Notes under the pieces: generated by a model
Told to the model about the DNA's origin: nothing
The model's input: only the letters and a program-made list of their open reading frames with translations
Databases searched by the model: none
In this document: positions 1 through 8,288 of the stretch, piece by piece
Position numbering within the stretch: position 1 is the first letter of the stretch
How the letters are laid out: each line of letters opens with the position of its first letter
Translations under genes and position numbers: made by a program
Source of the DNA: an uncultured Prevotellaceae bacterium
GTDB taxonomy: Bacteria; Bacteroidota; Bacteroidia; Bacteroidales; Bacteroidaceae
Direction: 5' to 3'
DNA length: 22,500 nucleotides
Assembly: GCA_905202115.1 (NCBI GenBank)
Contig: CAJKQZ010000015.1
Coordinates: 1-22,500, forward strand

Positions 1-50
1 GACATATTTTAAAATATCTCAGAGATAATTCGAAATATGTCTGAGATAAT
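1..50. repeat. Palindromic 21-bp trio, cluster 1 (truncated by window edge)
   Basis: Two complete 16-bp units start at 14 (ATATCTCAGAGATAAT) and 35 (ATATGTCTGAGATAAT), 21 bp apart. Bases 1-8 (GACATATT) equal the last half of a unit that would start at -7, again 21 bp earlier. Unit orientation and phase match the other four clusters in the window. Confidence 0.85.
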
Positions 51-183
51 TTTTTCTACGGGCGGGAAGCGTTTTCCTCAATACCGGAGGGAGATTCGGA
101 CACCTGACAAAAATGTCATGTTCTGAAAAGTCCAATACCGCTTCCGGCGTTATTACAATCGAAGTACAAGCGTGATATTTGCC
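1..183 (-). repeat. Type I dispersed repeat, left copy (inverted relative to 7898-8092)
   Basis: The reverse complement of this stretch aligns with 7898-8092. From about position 120 down to 1 the two are roughly 90% identical, with one single-base indel. From 183 to 120 the match is weaker, about 60%. It contains a three-unit 21-bp palindrome cluster at its left end, cut by the window edge, and a hairpin-like motif CACCTGACAAAAATGTCA near 101-118. A 61-codon frame on the minus strand (204 to 19) runs through the module. I do not call it a gene, because the right copy breaks that frame by an indel, but see the finding on its substitution pattern. It lies upstream of the dnaN promoter. Confidence 0.85.
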
Positions 184-263
184 GACAGACAGGAGCTTTC
201 TCAAACAACATTACGAAGAAAACATTTTCAACAGTGTCAAACTGATGTCTCGAATGTTTTCTA

Positions 264-271
264 TATCTTTG
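264..271 (+). promoter_or_regulatory. Putative -7 box of the dnaN operon
   Basis: TATCTTTG fits the Bacteroidetes sigma-ABfr consensus TAnnTTTG. It lies 53 bp before the dnaN ATG, which would give a leader of about 48 nt. No clear TTTG -33 box is visible about 19 bp upstream. This is an inference from consensus only. Confidence 0.55.
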
Positions 272-324
272 CAAGGATAATATCCGATATTATAACAGAA
301 ATAAAATACAAAATTATAAACATC

Positions 325-1449
325 ATGAAATTCACTCTTTCGTGCACGGAACTCGCCTCACACCTGCAGGCTATAGGCAAAGTAATTTCCACAAAAAACA
401 AGATTTCAATTCTCGACTGCTTTCTTTTCGAAGTAAAAGGGCTTGTGCTCACAATCACCGCCTCGGACAGCGAAAACACTCTCATTACTTCTGTGGAACT
501 TGCCGAAGCGAGCGACGACGGTCGCTTCGCAATCAATGCTAAAACCATACAGGACGCTCTGAAAGGCATTCCCGAACAACCGATAACGTTTGAAATAAAC
601 GCGGCGAACTACGAGACAAAACTTATATACCAGAACGGATTTTTCTCGCTCGTGTGCCAGAATGCCGACGAGTATCCGTCGAACACGGAGCCGGCACTCG
701 AAGCCGGAAAGATTACGGTAGACGCAAATGTTTTGAGCGAATCGCTGACACGCGCGTTGCTGGCTGTTGCAGAAGACAACATACGCCCCGTAATGACTGG
801 CGTGTATTTCGACATAACCGAAAAGAACGCCACTGTTGTTGCGAGCGACGGACGCAAACTGGTATACACACGTTGGAACAACACGGAAAGCGCCAAAGCG
901 ATGTCGTTCATACTTCCTCACAAGCCGGCGCAACTACTGAAAGGCATGTTGGCAAAAGAAAGCGGCGACGTTGTAGTGCGTTTTGACGAACAGCGCGCCG
1001 AAGTCGAGATGAAAGCATTCCACATGTCGTGCCGTCTGATAGAAGGACGCTTCCCGAATTACAACAGCGTTATCCCCACGAACAATCCGAACAGCGTAAA
1101 CGTAAACAGAGTAGCCTTGATAAATGCTCTGCGCCGCGTAATGGTGTTCTCCGACGAGGTAAGCTCGCTCGTAAAGCTTCATCTCGAAGCAAATAAGCTC
1201 ACCATATCCGTGCAGAACCTCGACTACTCTCTGTCGGCCGAGGAATCGATGCTTTGCGAGTATGACGGCATACCTATGAACATAGGACTGCGCAGCACAA
1301 CGCTGGTAGAACTGCTCAACAACCTTCAAAGCGAAGAAGTGGCGTTTCACCTGGCCGACCAAAGCCGCGCCGCGATAATAGTGCCCGCGCCGCAGCCCGA
1401 AAATCTCGAAATCGTAATGCTGCTAATGCCTATCATGCTTAACGAATAA
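325..1449 (+). CDS. dnaN: DNA polymerase III subunit beta (sliding clamp)
   Basis: Encodes the ring-shaped processivity clamp that tethers DNA polymerase III to DNA and serves as a docking platform for repair and replication proteins. The 374-residue product begins MKFTLSCTELASHLQAIGKV and ends with the family's typical hydrophobic tail (EIVMLLMPIMLNE), which is normal full length for three DnaN domains. The frame stays open upstream to an ATG at 172, but those 51 codons do not resemble DnaN and lie partly before the promoter box at 264-271, so the ATG at 325 is chosen. It is the first gene of a six-gene + strand operon; the exonuclease starts 9 bp after its stop. dnaA is not adjacent, and no cluster of DnaA boxes was seen upstream. 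Confidence 0.97.
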   Translation: MKFTLSCTELASHLQAIGKVISTKNKISILDCFLFEVKGLVLTITASDSENTLITSVELAEASDDGRFAINAKTIQDALKGIPEQPITFEINAANYETKLIYQNGFFSLVCQNADEYPSNTEPALEAGKITVDANVLSESLTRALLAVAEDNIRPVMTGVYFDITEKNATVVASDGRKLVYTRWNNTESAKAMSFILPHKPAQLLKGMLAKESGDVVVRFDEQRAEVEMKAFHMSCRLIEGRFPNYNSVIPTNNPNSVNVNRVALINALRRVMVFSDEVSSLVKLHLEANKLTISVQNLDYSLSAEESMLCEYDGIPMNIGLRSTTLVELLNNLQSEEVAFHLADQSRAAIIVPAPQPENLEIVMLLMPIMLNE

Positions 1450-1458
1450 TAAATCCGC

Positions 1459-2229
1459 ATGGACCTGAAGCTTCAGAAACCTATCGTTTTCTTCGACCTC
1501 GAAACCACAGGCGTAAACGCCTCGCACGACAGGATAGTAGAGATAAGTTACATCAAAGTGTTCCCTAACGGAAACGAGGAAGCGAAAACAATTCGCATAA
1601 ACCCCGAACGCCATATCCCCGAACAATCTTCGGCAATACACGGGATACACGACGATGATGTGAAAGACTGCCCCACTTTCAGACAAGTAGCAAAAGAACT
1701 CGCAGCCGTATTCGTGGGAAGCGACATTGCCGGCTTCAACTCGAACTATTTCGACGTGCCTATGCTTGTAGAGGAAATGCTGCGGGCGGGAATAGATTTC
1801 GACATAACGAAATGCAGGCTCATCGACGTTCAGAACATCTACCACAAATTGGAGCAACGCACACTCGTGGCTGCATACAAATTTTACTGCAACAAAGATC
1901 TGAAAGACGCCCATTCGGCACTGGCCGATACACGGGCCACCTATGAAGTGCTCAAGGCTCAGCTCGACAAATATCCCGAAGCGCTGCAAAACGACATACA
2001 GTTCCTTTCTACATTCTCGAAAATGAACGACAATGTAGACTTTGCCGGAAGAATAATATACAATGACAAACATATTCCCGTTTTCAACTTCGGAAAATAC
2101 AAAGGCCAAAGCGTAGAAGACGTATTGGCACGCGATCCTGGTTATTACGGCTGGATACTGCAAGGCGACTTTCCGCAAAACACGAAACAGGTACTGACAA
2201 AAATACGCCTTAAAGCCATAGACAAATGA
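1459..2229 (+). CDS. DEDDh 3'-5' exonuclease (DnaQ-like) with C-terminal DUF3820
   Basis: 256 residues. The N-terminal half is a DnaQ-type exonuclease: ExoI FFDLETTG (D13, E15), ExoII around GFNSNYFDVPML (D99) and ExoIII HSALADTRATY (H152, D157), so all DEDDh metal-binding and catalytic residues are present. Residues about 208-250 (FGKYKGQSVEDVL, then GYYGWIL) match DUF3820, a small domain often fused to this exonuclease in Bacteroidetes. It is likely a proofreading or repair exonuclease, often annotated as Pol III epsilon. Whether it binds the polymerase cannot be read from sequence. It lies 9 bp after dnaN and overlaps coaBC by 4 bp (ATGA), which suggests translational coupling. The fused DUF3820 makes it different from classical DnaQ. 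Confidence 0.92.
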   Translation: MDLKLQKPIVFFDLETTGVNASHDRIVEISYIKVFPNGNEEAKTIRINPERHIPEQSSAIHGIHDDDVKDCPTFRQVAKELAAVFVGSDIAGFNSNYFDVPMLVEEMLRAGIDFDITKCRLIDVQNIYHKLEQRTLVAAYKFYCNKDLKDAHSALADTRATYEVLKAQLDKYPEALQNDIQFLSTFSKMNDNVDFAGRIIYNDKHIPVFNFGKYKGQSVEDVLARDPGYYGWILQGDFPQNTKQVLTKIRLKAIDK

Positions 2230-3425
2230 CATGTCTTAAAGATAAGCATATAGTTCTCGGAATAACAGGCAGCATTGCCGCTTATAAATCCTGCCTGCTC
2301 GTGAGAGAATTGGTAAAAGCCGGAGCAGAAGTGCAAGTGGTAATGACGCCGTCGGCAAAGGAGTTCATAACTCCGCTCACGCTATCCACACTCACGCACA
2401 ATCCCGTTGTAAGCGAGTTCTTCGACCGGCGTGACGGCTCCTGGCACAGCCACGTAGAGCTGGGAATCTGGGCCGACGCAATGATTATAGCCCCTGCAAC
2501 GGCTTCGACTATTGCAAAAATGGCCAACGGAGTGGCCGACAACATGCTTATCACCACATATCTCTCAATGCGTGCTCCGGTATTCGTAGCTCCAGCAATG
2601 GATATGGATATGTTTGCACATCTTTCCACACAGCGGAACATGGATATTCTTCGCTCATACGGAAATGTGATTATCGAATCTGCCTCGGGCGAACTTGCAA
2701 GCGGTTTGGAAGGGAAAGGACGCATGGAAGAACCGGCTATAATAGCAGAAAAAATAAGCGAATTCTTTAAATCAGGCCTACAGCTGAAAGATAAAAGGAT
2801 ATTGATTACCGCCGGACCAACTTATGAAAAAATAGACCCCGTACGCTTTATCGGAAATTACTCTTCCGGTAAAATGGGATATGCTCTTGCCGAAGAATGT
2901 GCGGCACGCGGAGCGGAAGTTGAACTTGTGAGCGGGCCGGTAAATCTACAGACATCTAATAAAAGCATACATGTTACAAAAGTAGAAAGCGCAGAACAGA
3001 TGTATAAGGCTGCGATATCGATTTTCCCAAAATCGGATGTTGCCATACTCTGTGCCGCCGTTGCCGATTTCACTCCCGAAGTAACAAACGATTCAAAAAT
3101 AAAACGCGAAAAAGGAGACATGCTGTTGCGACTCGTTCCCACACACGACATTGCGGCTGAAATAGGAAAAATCAAGCAACCTTCGCAGCGTTTAATAGGA
3201 TTCGCACTCGAAACAAACAACGAAGCAAACAACGCCCAGCACAAACTGCAATCAAAGAACCTGGACTTTATCGTTTTGAACTCACTCAACGACAAAGGAG
3301 CAGGGTTCTCTGTAGACACAAACAAGATTACAATCATATCAAATACCGCGAAACGCGAATATCCTTTAAAAAACAAACGCGAAGTAGCAAGTGACATCAT
3401 CGACGCTCTATGCGAAATATTCTGA
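2226..3425 (+). CDS. coaBC: Bifunctional phosphopantothenoylcysteine decarboxylase / phosphopantothenate-cysteine ligase
   Basis: Carries out two consecutive steps of coenzyme A synthesis: joining cysteine to 4'-phosphopantothenate (CoaB), then FMN-dependent decarboxylation to 4'-phosphopantetheine (CoaC). The 399-residue product has the CoaC flavoprotein fold first: GITGSIAAYK at 12-21, catalytic-type His76 in SHVELG, and PAMDMDMF at 123-130. The CoaB ligase follows from about residue 190 (LITAGPTYEKIDPVRFIGN, SSGKMGYALA, and KIKREKG near 300). Two positions differ from the E. coli pattern: the PxMN motif reads PAMD (D125 for Asn), and the Cys of the ACG segment before GRM is Ser159 (ASGLEGKGRM). 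PAMD looks like a Bacteroidetes variant. It overlaps the exonuclease by 4 bp and the next gene by 16 bp. Confidence 0.95.
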   Translation: MTCLKDKHIVLGITGSIAAYKSCLLVRELVKAGAEVQVVMTPSAKEFITPLTLSTLTHNPVVSEFFDRRDGSWHSHVELGIWADAMIIAPATASTIAKMANGVADNMLITTYLSMRAPVFVAPAMDMDMFAHLSTQRNMDILRSYGNVIIESASGELASGLEGKGRMEEPAIIAEKISEFFKSGLQLKDKRILITAGPTYEKIDPVRFIGNYSSGKMGYALAEECAARGAEVELVSGPVNLQTSNKSIHVTKVESAEQMYKAAISIFPKSDVAILCAAVADFTPEVTNDSKIKREKGDMLLRLVPTHDIAAEIGKIKQPSQRLIGFALETNNEANNAQHKLQSKNLDFIVLNSLNDKGAGFSVDTNKITIISNTAKREYPLKNKREVASDIIDALCEIF

Positions 3426-4318
3426 CAATCGTTTTCTGCACTGCAATCGCACTTGTACCAATAAAAATATCGGCACAAGAACTTGATGCGCGCGTCAATA
3501 TAAATTACAGCAAGATTCAAGGAACGAATACAAGCGTTTTCAGCGATTTGCAAACGAATCTGAACGAATTTATGAACGACCGCAAGTGGACAGGACAGCA
3601 ATACGCCGAAAACGAACGCATACGCTGTAATTTCAACATCACTCTTACTAGCTACGACGAAGCACGCGGCTCTTTCAGCGGTTCACTCCTTCTGCAAGTA
3701 ACGCGTCCTGTTTTCAATTCATCCTATAATACCATTGAATACAGCATAAAAGACGAGGATTTCGAATTTACTTACAGAGAATTCGACAAACTTGAATTCC
3801 GTGTAGACCAAATTAATAATGATCTTACTGCAATACTTGGATACTATGCCTATTTAATTATAGGAATAGACAACGACACAATGGCTCCTGAAGGAGGTAC
3901 AGAATATTTAAAGACAGCATTAAACATTGCAAACTCCGCTCAGGGGTTGAGCGGCAAAGGTTGGAAAACGTCTGGTAACGACAGAAACCGTTATGCCCTG
4001 ATTTCTGATATGCTCGACGGAAGTATGGAACCGTTCCGGAAACTTCAATATGTTTACCACCGAGAAGGTTTGGACGCAATGGCACAAAATGCAGAAACAG
4101 GGCGCGAAAAAATATCCGAAGCCATAGAATTGCTCAACCAGGCCCACAAAAATAAAACGCTAAGCAAACTTCCGCAACTTTTCACCGAATACAAACGCGA
4201 CGAACTCGTAAACATATACGCCGGTCAAGGCACTGCACAGGAAAAAGAAAAGATCTACAACACTCTTTCGTCAATAAATGCTTCTTACAACTCTTATTGG
4301 CGCAAACTCTCAAAATAA
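3410..4318 (+). CDS. DUF4835 family exported protein (PorD-like)
   Basis: 302 residues with an N-terminal signal peptide (hydrophobic segment, then KISAQ) and a mature part rich in Asn, Tyr and Asp. The stretch from ELDARVNINYSKIQGTN through LTAILGYYAYLIIG matches my recollection of DUF4835, a Bacteroidetes family some annotations name PorD and tie to the type IX secretion system. I cannot confirm that role here. It is predicted periplasmic or outer-membrane associated. The start at 3410 lies inside the coaBC 3' end (16-bp overlap) and gives a good signal peptide. recN begins on the base after its stop. The coaBC-DUF4835-recN order is a recurrent Bacteroidetes arrangement. Confidence 0.85.
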   Translation: MRNILTIVFCTAIALVPIKISAQELDARVNINYSKIQGTNTSVFSDLQTNLNEFMNDRKWTGQQYAENERIRCNFNITLTSYDEARGSFSGSLLLQVTRPVFNSSYNTIEYSIKDEDFEFTYREFDKLEFRVDQINNDLTAILGYYAYLIIGIDNDTMAPEGGTEYLKTALNIANSAQGLSGKGWKTSGNDRNRYALISDMLDGSMEPFRKLQYVYHREGLDAMAQNAETGREKISEAIELLNQAHKNKTLSKLPQLFTEYKRDELVNIYAGQGTAQEKEKIYNTLSSINASYNSYWRKLSK

Positions 4319-5992
4319 ATGCTCCTCAACCTACACATCAGCAAATACGCCCTCATTGATAATTCCGACATAGAGTTTCATTCCGGATTTTCTGTCATAA
4401 CAGGCGAAACCGGAGCAGGCAAAAGTATCTTGTTAGGTGCTTTAGGATTGCTTACAGGTGAGCGTGCCGACGTAAAAATCATTAAAGAAGGAGCAAACAA
4501 ATGCACTGTCGAAGCAATTTTCAAGGCAGAAGGAACTGATATATCTCATTTTTTTTCCGACAATGAGCTCGATTTCGACGGAAGCGAGTGTATTCTCCGT
4601 AGAGAAATATCTATAAACGGCAAAAGCAGGGCTTTTATAAACGACACTCCCGTTACGCTTGCTCAAATGAAAGCACTGGGGAGGAAACTTATAGACATAC
4701 ATTCGCAACATCAGAACCTTTTGTTAAGCGAGTCCGACTTCCAGCTAAACATACTTGACAGTATAGCCCAAAACGGCCCACTTCTTTCAACTTATAAAGA
4801 ACTGTTTTCAGAATATAAGAACTGCTCCGCCGAACTTGCAAGTCTTAAAGAGAACATAAACCGTAAACGAACCGACGAGGACTATCTTCGCTATCAGTTG
4901 GAACAATTAGATGACGCTCATCTGAAAGAAGGAGAACAAGAGGAGCTCGAACAAGAACAACAAATGCTTTCACACGCCGAAGAAATCAAAGAAACACTCT
5001 TCGGTATCTGCAATGCGTTCGACGGCGAAGAACATAATCTGCTCGAAGTGCTTTCACGCAGCAGCGCAAACCTTTCCCATATCTCACGATACTATCCTGA
5101 GGCGCAACCTCTTAGCGAACGTTTAGAAAGTGCAAGTATCGAGTTAAAGGATATTATAGAAGAACTCAAGTCCAAGCTCGACGATGAAGGTAGTGACCCG
5201 TCCCGCCTGCAAGAAATAGACGAAAGACTATCGTTTATATACGATATGCAACGCAAGCACAGGCTGAGCAGCGTTTCTGAGCTACTTGCAAAAGCCGATG
5301 AGATACGCAAGCAACTTTCTCTCATAGACGATGCCGACGAAATACTTGCGGAAAAAGAAAAAAAGTGCATGTCATTAAAGAAGAAAGCCGAAGAACAAGC
5401 CTCTTTACTGTCTTCTGCGCGCCGAATTGCCGCCAAGAAATTAAGCGCCGACATCGAACAACGCCTCATTCCCCTCGGAATGCCCGATATCCGTTTTGTG
5501 ATAGAAATTACAACTGTCGACGAACTGTCAGAAACGGGAGCCGACAATGTAAAGTTCCTTTTCAGCGCAAACAAAAGTGCTCCGCTGCGCGAAATATCCG
5601 AGATAGCTTCTGGCGGTGAGATTGCGCGCGTAATGCTATGCCTAAAAGCCATTATGTCGAACGTCGTAGGCTGCCCCACAATAATCTTCGACGAAATAGA
5701 TACGGGAGTATCCGGCCGCATTGCCGAGCAAATGGCTCTCACCATGCAGAAAATGAGCCACGACGGCCGACAAGTGATAAGTATTACCCACCTTCCGCAA
5801 ATTGCGGCACGCGGAGAGCACCACTATCACGTATACAAACAAAACGACAATAGCACAACCACGTCGAATATCGAGCAGCTCACACCCGACGAAAGGATTT
5901 CAGAAATAGCATATATGCTCAGCGGGCGGAACATTACCGATGCAGCCATTAAAAACGCCCACGAGTTACTCGAATACAAGAACAAAAAATAA
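4319..5992 (+). CDS. recN: DNA repair protein RecN
   Basis: RecN is an SMC-like ATPase that acts in recombinational repair of double-strand breaks. The 557-residue product has Walker A GETGAGKS at 29-36, the Q-loop region HSQHQNLLL, a long central coiled coil (about residues 160-380, rich in Glu, Lys and Leu), the ABC signature ASGGEIARVML and Walker B TIIFDEIDTG with D458 and E459, followed by the RecN-typical SITHLPQIAARGEHHY. Length and domain order are normal. The ATG at 4319 directly abuts the preceding stop, and the next gene starts 9 bp downstream. Confidence 0.97.
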   Translation: MLLNLHISKYALIDNSDIEFHSGFSVITGETGAGKSILLGALGLLTGERADVKIIKEGANKCTVEAIFKAEGTDISHFFSDNELDFDGSECILRREISINGKSRAFINDTPVTLAQMKALGRKLIDIHSQHQNLLLSESDFQLNILDSIAQNGPLLSTYKELFSEYKNCSAELASLKENINRKRTDEDYLRYQLEQLDDAHLKEGEQEELEQEQQMLSHAEEIKETLFGICNAFDGEEHNLLEVLSRSSANLSHISRYYPEAQPLSERLESASIELKDIIEELKSKLDDEGSDPSRLQEIDERLSFIYDMQRKHRLSSVSELLAKADEIRKQLSLIDDADEILAEKEKKCMSLKKKAEEQASLLSSARRIAAKKLSADIEQRLIPLGMPDIRFVIEITTVDELSETGADNVKFLFSANKSAPLREISEIASGGEIARVMLCLKAIMSNVVGCPTIIFDEIDTGVSGRIAEQMALTMQKMSHDGRQVISITHLPQIAARGEHHYHVYKQNDNSTTTSNIEQLTPDERISEIAYMLSGRNITDAAIKNAHELLEYKNKK

Positions 5993-6001
5993 AACATCGA
6001 T

Positions 6002-7690
6002 ATGAAACGAACAATAGTTCCGTTTATTCTATTCATTTTCGGCTCATTGGCAACAGTGCAAGCCGGAATTCCCAAAAGTGTGTCGAACGGCACCAAATCG
6101 TTGGCAACTGTAATAACATACGACAAGACCGGAAAAATGATCGGTACGGCAGCAGCTTTCTTCGCAGGCAACGACAACGAGGCATACTCAGCATACGAGA
6201 TATTCAAGAATGCCGTACGGGCCGAAGTTATAGACGCGTCGGGAAAGAAAACCGAAGTAAACCGCATTTGCGGCGCAAACGAAATCTACGATGTAGTAAA
6301 ATTCACAACCCAAGCGGCTCCGAAATCAAAACTTGCCATTGCCGAAAAAAGCGGCTCGGCCAACGACGCGATATACATAATCTCGTCGGCCACAACCAAG
6401 AAGGCAGTAACCCTCGAAGCCAAGATTTCCGAAGCTAAGGCGGTTACGGGAGGAACATACTACACACTTTCGGCCGAATACAAGGAGCAATATGTGGGCA
6501 CTCCCGTGCTCAACGCAAAAGGCGAAGTTTTCGCAATAATACAGCGCAACGCAAAAAGCGGCGACAAGAATACGTATGCCATAAGCGCCGACTATGCAAA
6601 AGGCCTGTCGGTCAAAGCGCTCTCATACGGCAACACAGCCCTTACGTCCATTTACATGCCAAAGCAACTTCCCGCCGACGAAAAAGAGGCTGCAACATAT
6701 CTTTACATGCTCTCCCAGACTACAGTCGACTCACTGCTTTATGTCACGGCCCTCAACGATTTCATTGAGCAACATCCGCAAAGTCCGGAAGGATACATAG
6801 AAAGAGCCAAGTTTTACGGAACAAACAACAAGTTCGCCGAGTGCGAAGCCGACATCAACCGCGCCACGGAGTTATCCGACCCAAAAGACAACCCGCACTA
6901 TACGCTAAGTCGGCTCATCTACCAGAACAGTCTTTACAACGAAACCAATGCACAAGCGGCTGGCTGGTCGCTCGAACGGGCGGCAAGCGAAGCGCAGGCG
7001 GCATACGACGCAAATCCCATACCCTTGTACCAGTTGCAATTAGGCGACTGCTATTTCGGAATGAAAGACTACGCCAAAGCCGCAGAATGCTATGAAAAAG
7101 TAAACCGCTCCTCCATTGCATCGGCCGAAACGTTTTTCTACGAAGCCAAAGCAAAGGAAAAGCTGAACGCTCCCGCCAACGAAATAATATCCTTGCTCGA
7201 TTCGGCAATAGCAAAATTTGAAAAGCCTTATGACAAAAAGGCTGCGCCATATCTTTGGGAGCGCGCCGAGCAGCTCAATCTTGCAGGAAAATACCGCGAA
7301 GCCGTGCTCGACTATATAGAATATGAACACGTGGTAGGCTTCCGCAACCTGAACGACAATTTCTACTACCACCGTGAGCAGGCCGCAGTTGAAGGAAAGA
7401 TGTATCAGCAAGCAATCGACGACATTAACCGCGCCGTAGCCATGAAACCCGACGATTACATATACAACGTAGAAAAAGCCTCTCTATTAGTGCGCCTCGG
7501 ACAAATGGACGAAGCTATACACTCGGCACAAAAAGCCATTCAACTGGACAAAACCGAATCCGACGCATTCCGCATTCTCGGAATCGCTTACGGCGAAAGC
7601 AACCAAAAGAAACTCTGTATCGAAAACCTGCGCAAAGCCGAAGAATTAGGCGACAAATACGCCAGCGAACTACTCAAGCAGTATAAATAA
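6002..7690 (+). CDS. Exported protein with degenerate trypsin-like domain and C-terminal TPR repeats
   Basis: 562 residues. A signal peptide (about 1-21, ending VQA) is followed by a domain at about 25-225 patterned like a chymotrypsin/HtrA-type protease: SLATVITYDKTGKMIGTAA, then DVVKF, then YVGTPVLNAKGEVFAI. No catalytic triad is visible: the segment where an active enzyme carries GDSGGP reads VGTPV (G166-P168), and I see no His in the usual place. From about residue 225 to the end are tetratricopeptide repeats (for example EGYIERAKFYGTNNKFAECE and MDEAIHSAQKAIQLDK). It is probably a periplasmic scaffold or binding protein. It is last in the dnaN operon and is followed by a hairpin terminator. 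TPR assignment is firm; the pseudo-protease reading is inference. Confidence 0.82.
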   Translation: MKRTIVPFILFIFGSLATVQAGIPKSVSNGTKSLATVITYDKTGKMIGTAAAFFAGNDNEAYSAYEIFKNAVRAEVIDASGKKTEVNRICGANEIYDVVKFTTQAAPKSKLAIAEKSGSANDAIYIISSATTKKAVTLEAKISEAKAVTGGTYYTLSAEYKEQYVGTPVLNAKGEVFAIIQRNAKSGDKNTYAISADYAKGLSVKALSYGNTALTSIYMPKQLPADEKEAATYLYMLSQTTVDSLLYVTALNDFIEQHPQSPEGYIERAKFYGTNNKFAECEADINRATELSDPKDNPHYTLSRLIYQNSLYNETNAQAAGWSLERAASEAQAAYDANPIPLYQLQLGDCYFGMKDYAKAAECYEKVNRSSIASAETFFYEAKAKEKLNAPANEIISLLDSAIAKFEKPYDKKAAPYLWERAEQLNLAGKYREAVLDYIEYEHVVGFRNLNDNFYYHREQAAVEGKMYQQAIDDINRAVAMKPDDYIYNVEKASLLVRLGQMDEAIHSAQKAIQLDKTESDAFRILGIAYGESNQKKLCIENLRKAEELGDKYASELLKQYK

Positions 7691-7713
7691 CGCTCTACAT
7701 ATCCCACAAATAA

Positions 7714-7757
7714 TTCCCGCAGCCGGATTGTTTTTTCAACCGCTGCGGGAACTTTTA
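7714..7757 (+). terminator. Rho-independent terminator of the dnaN operon
   Basis: The 9-bp perfect stem TTCCCGCAG (7714-7722) / CTGCGGGAA (7743-7751) is extended by CGG/CCG with one bulged C. The loop is T-rich, and CTTTT follows the right arm. It lies 23 bp after the last stop codon. Confidence 0.8.
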
Positions 7758-7897
7758 TACTTATCTTTAGCCAAGAAGACAAGTAACAGGAAAAATAACT
7801 CCATAGAAAATCAATAAGGACGATAGACTTATTCCTATAAAATCAAAAGGCTTTTTTTCGTTGTTTTTCTCACGTCGCTGCATTCACGCCACCTCTT

Positions 7898-8092
7898 GGC
7901 AATTACATGTGCCGCACATCGGCCGTCATAACTCCCAAACCGGTACTGGACTTCTCAGAACATGACATTTTGTCAGGTGCCCGAACCTACCGTCGATATT
8001 GGGGAAAACACTTCCCGCTTGTAGAAAAAATTATCTCAGACATATTTTGAATTATCTCTGAGATATTTTAAAATATGTCTGAGATAATTTTT
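7898..8092 (+). repeat. Type I dispersed repeat, right copy
   Basis: Same module as 1-183 in opposite orientation. From 7961 to 8079 there are about a dozen differences in roughly 120 positions. The 5' part (7898-7960) is more diverged but still aligns without gaps. It ends in palindrome cluster 2. It occupies the convergent gap between the dnaN operon and the hydrolase gene. The remainder of the gap, 7758-7897, shows no feature I can name. Confidence 0.85.
8031..8088. repeat. Palindromic 21-bp trio, cluster 2
   Basis: Three 16-bp units start at 8031 (TTATCTCAGACATATT), 8052 (TTATCTCTGAGATATT) and 8073 (ATATGTCTGAGATAAT), exactly 21 bp apart. Units 1 and 3 are reverse complements apart from two end bases. 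The middle unit is nearly self-complementary. Confidence 0.92.
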
Positions 8093-8113
8093 CGGACGCT
8101 TTTTACCGGCATG

Positions 8114-8145
8114 AAAAAGACACCTGACAAAAATGTCAGGTGTCT
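8114..8145 (-). terminator. Hairpin terminator downstream of the alpha/beta hydrolase
   Basis: The perfect 12-bp stem AGACACCTGACA (8118-8129) / TGTCAGGTGTCT (8134-8145) has an AAAA loop. Read on the minus strand, it is followed by TTTTTC. It lies about 145 bp after the hydrolase stop. A shorter form of the same hairpin sequence occurs inside both type I repeat copies. The stretch 8146-8288 between it and the gene shows nothing recognisable. Confidence 0.7.
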
Positions 8146-8288
8146 AAAAAAAATCTGTTCTCACAACGCGGATTATCTAAAGGTTCGAAAAAATCTCAAT
8201 CCTACCCCAATTTTCTATCCGTAAACCGTCTGACAGAAAAAATGCCACTCGCCGTAAAATCGCAGCGCCTTACCGCAGGATAAAAACA

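Noticed and set aside
19..204. 61-codon minus-strand frame as a gene
   Set aside because: It lies inside the type I repeat; the second copy breaks the frame by an indel and the end is made of palindrome units. Kept as a repeat with a note on its substitution pattern.
172..324. N-terminal extension of dnaN from the ATG at 172
   Set aside because: The extra residues do not look like DnaN and part of the stretch precedes the likely promoter; the ATG at 325 gives the normal 374 residues.
406..933. Long antisense frames in dnaN, metH and other genes (for example 406-933, 1423-2232, 11664-12629)
   Set aside because: Each lies opposite a well-supported gene and has a composition typical of shadow frames.
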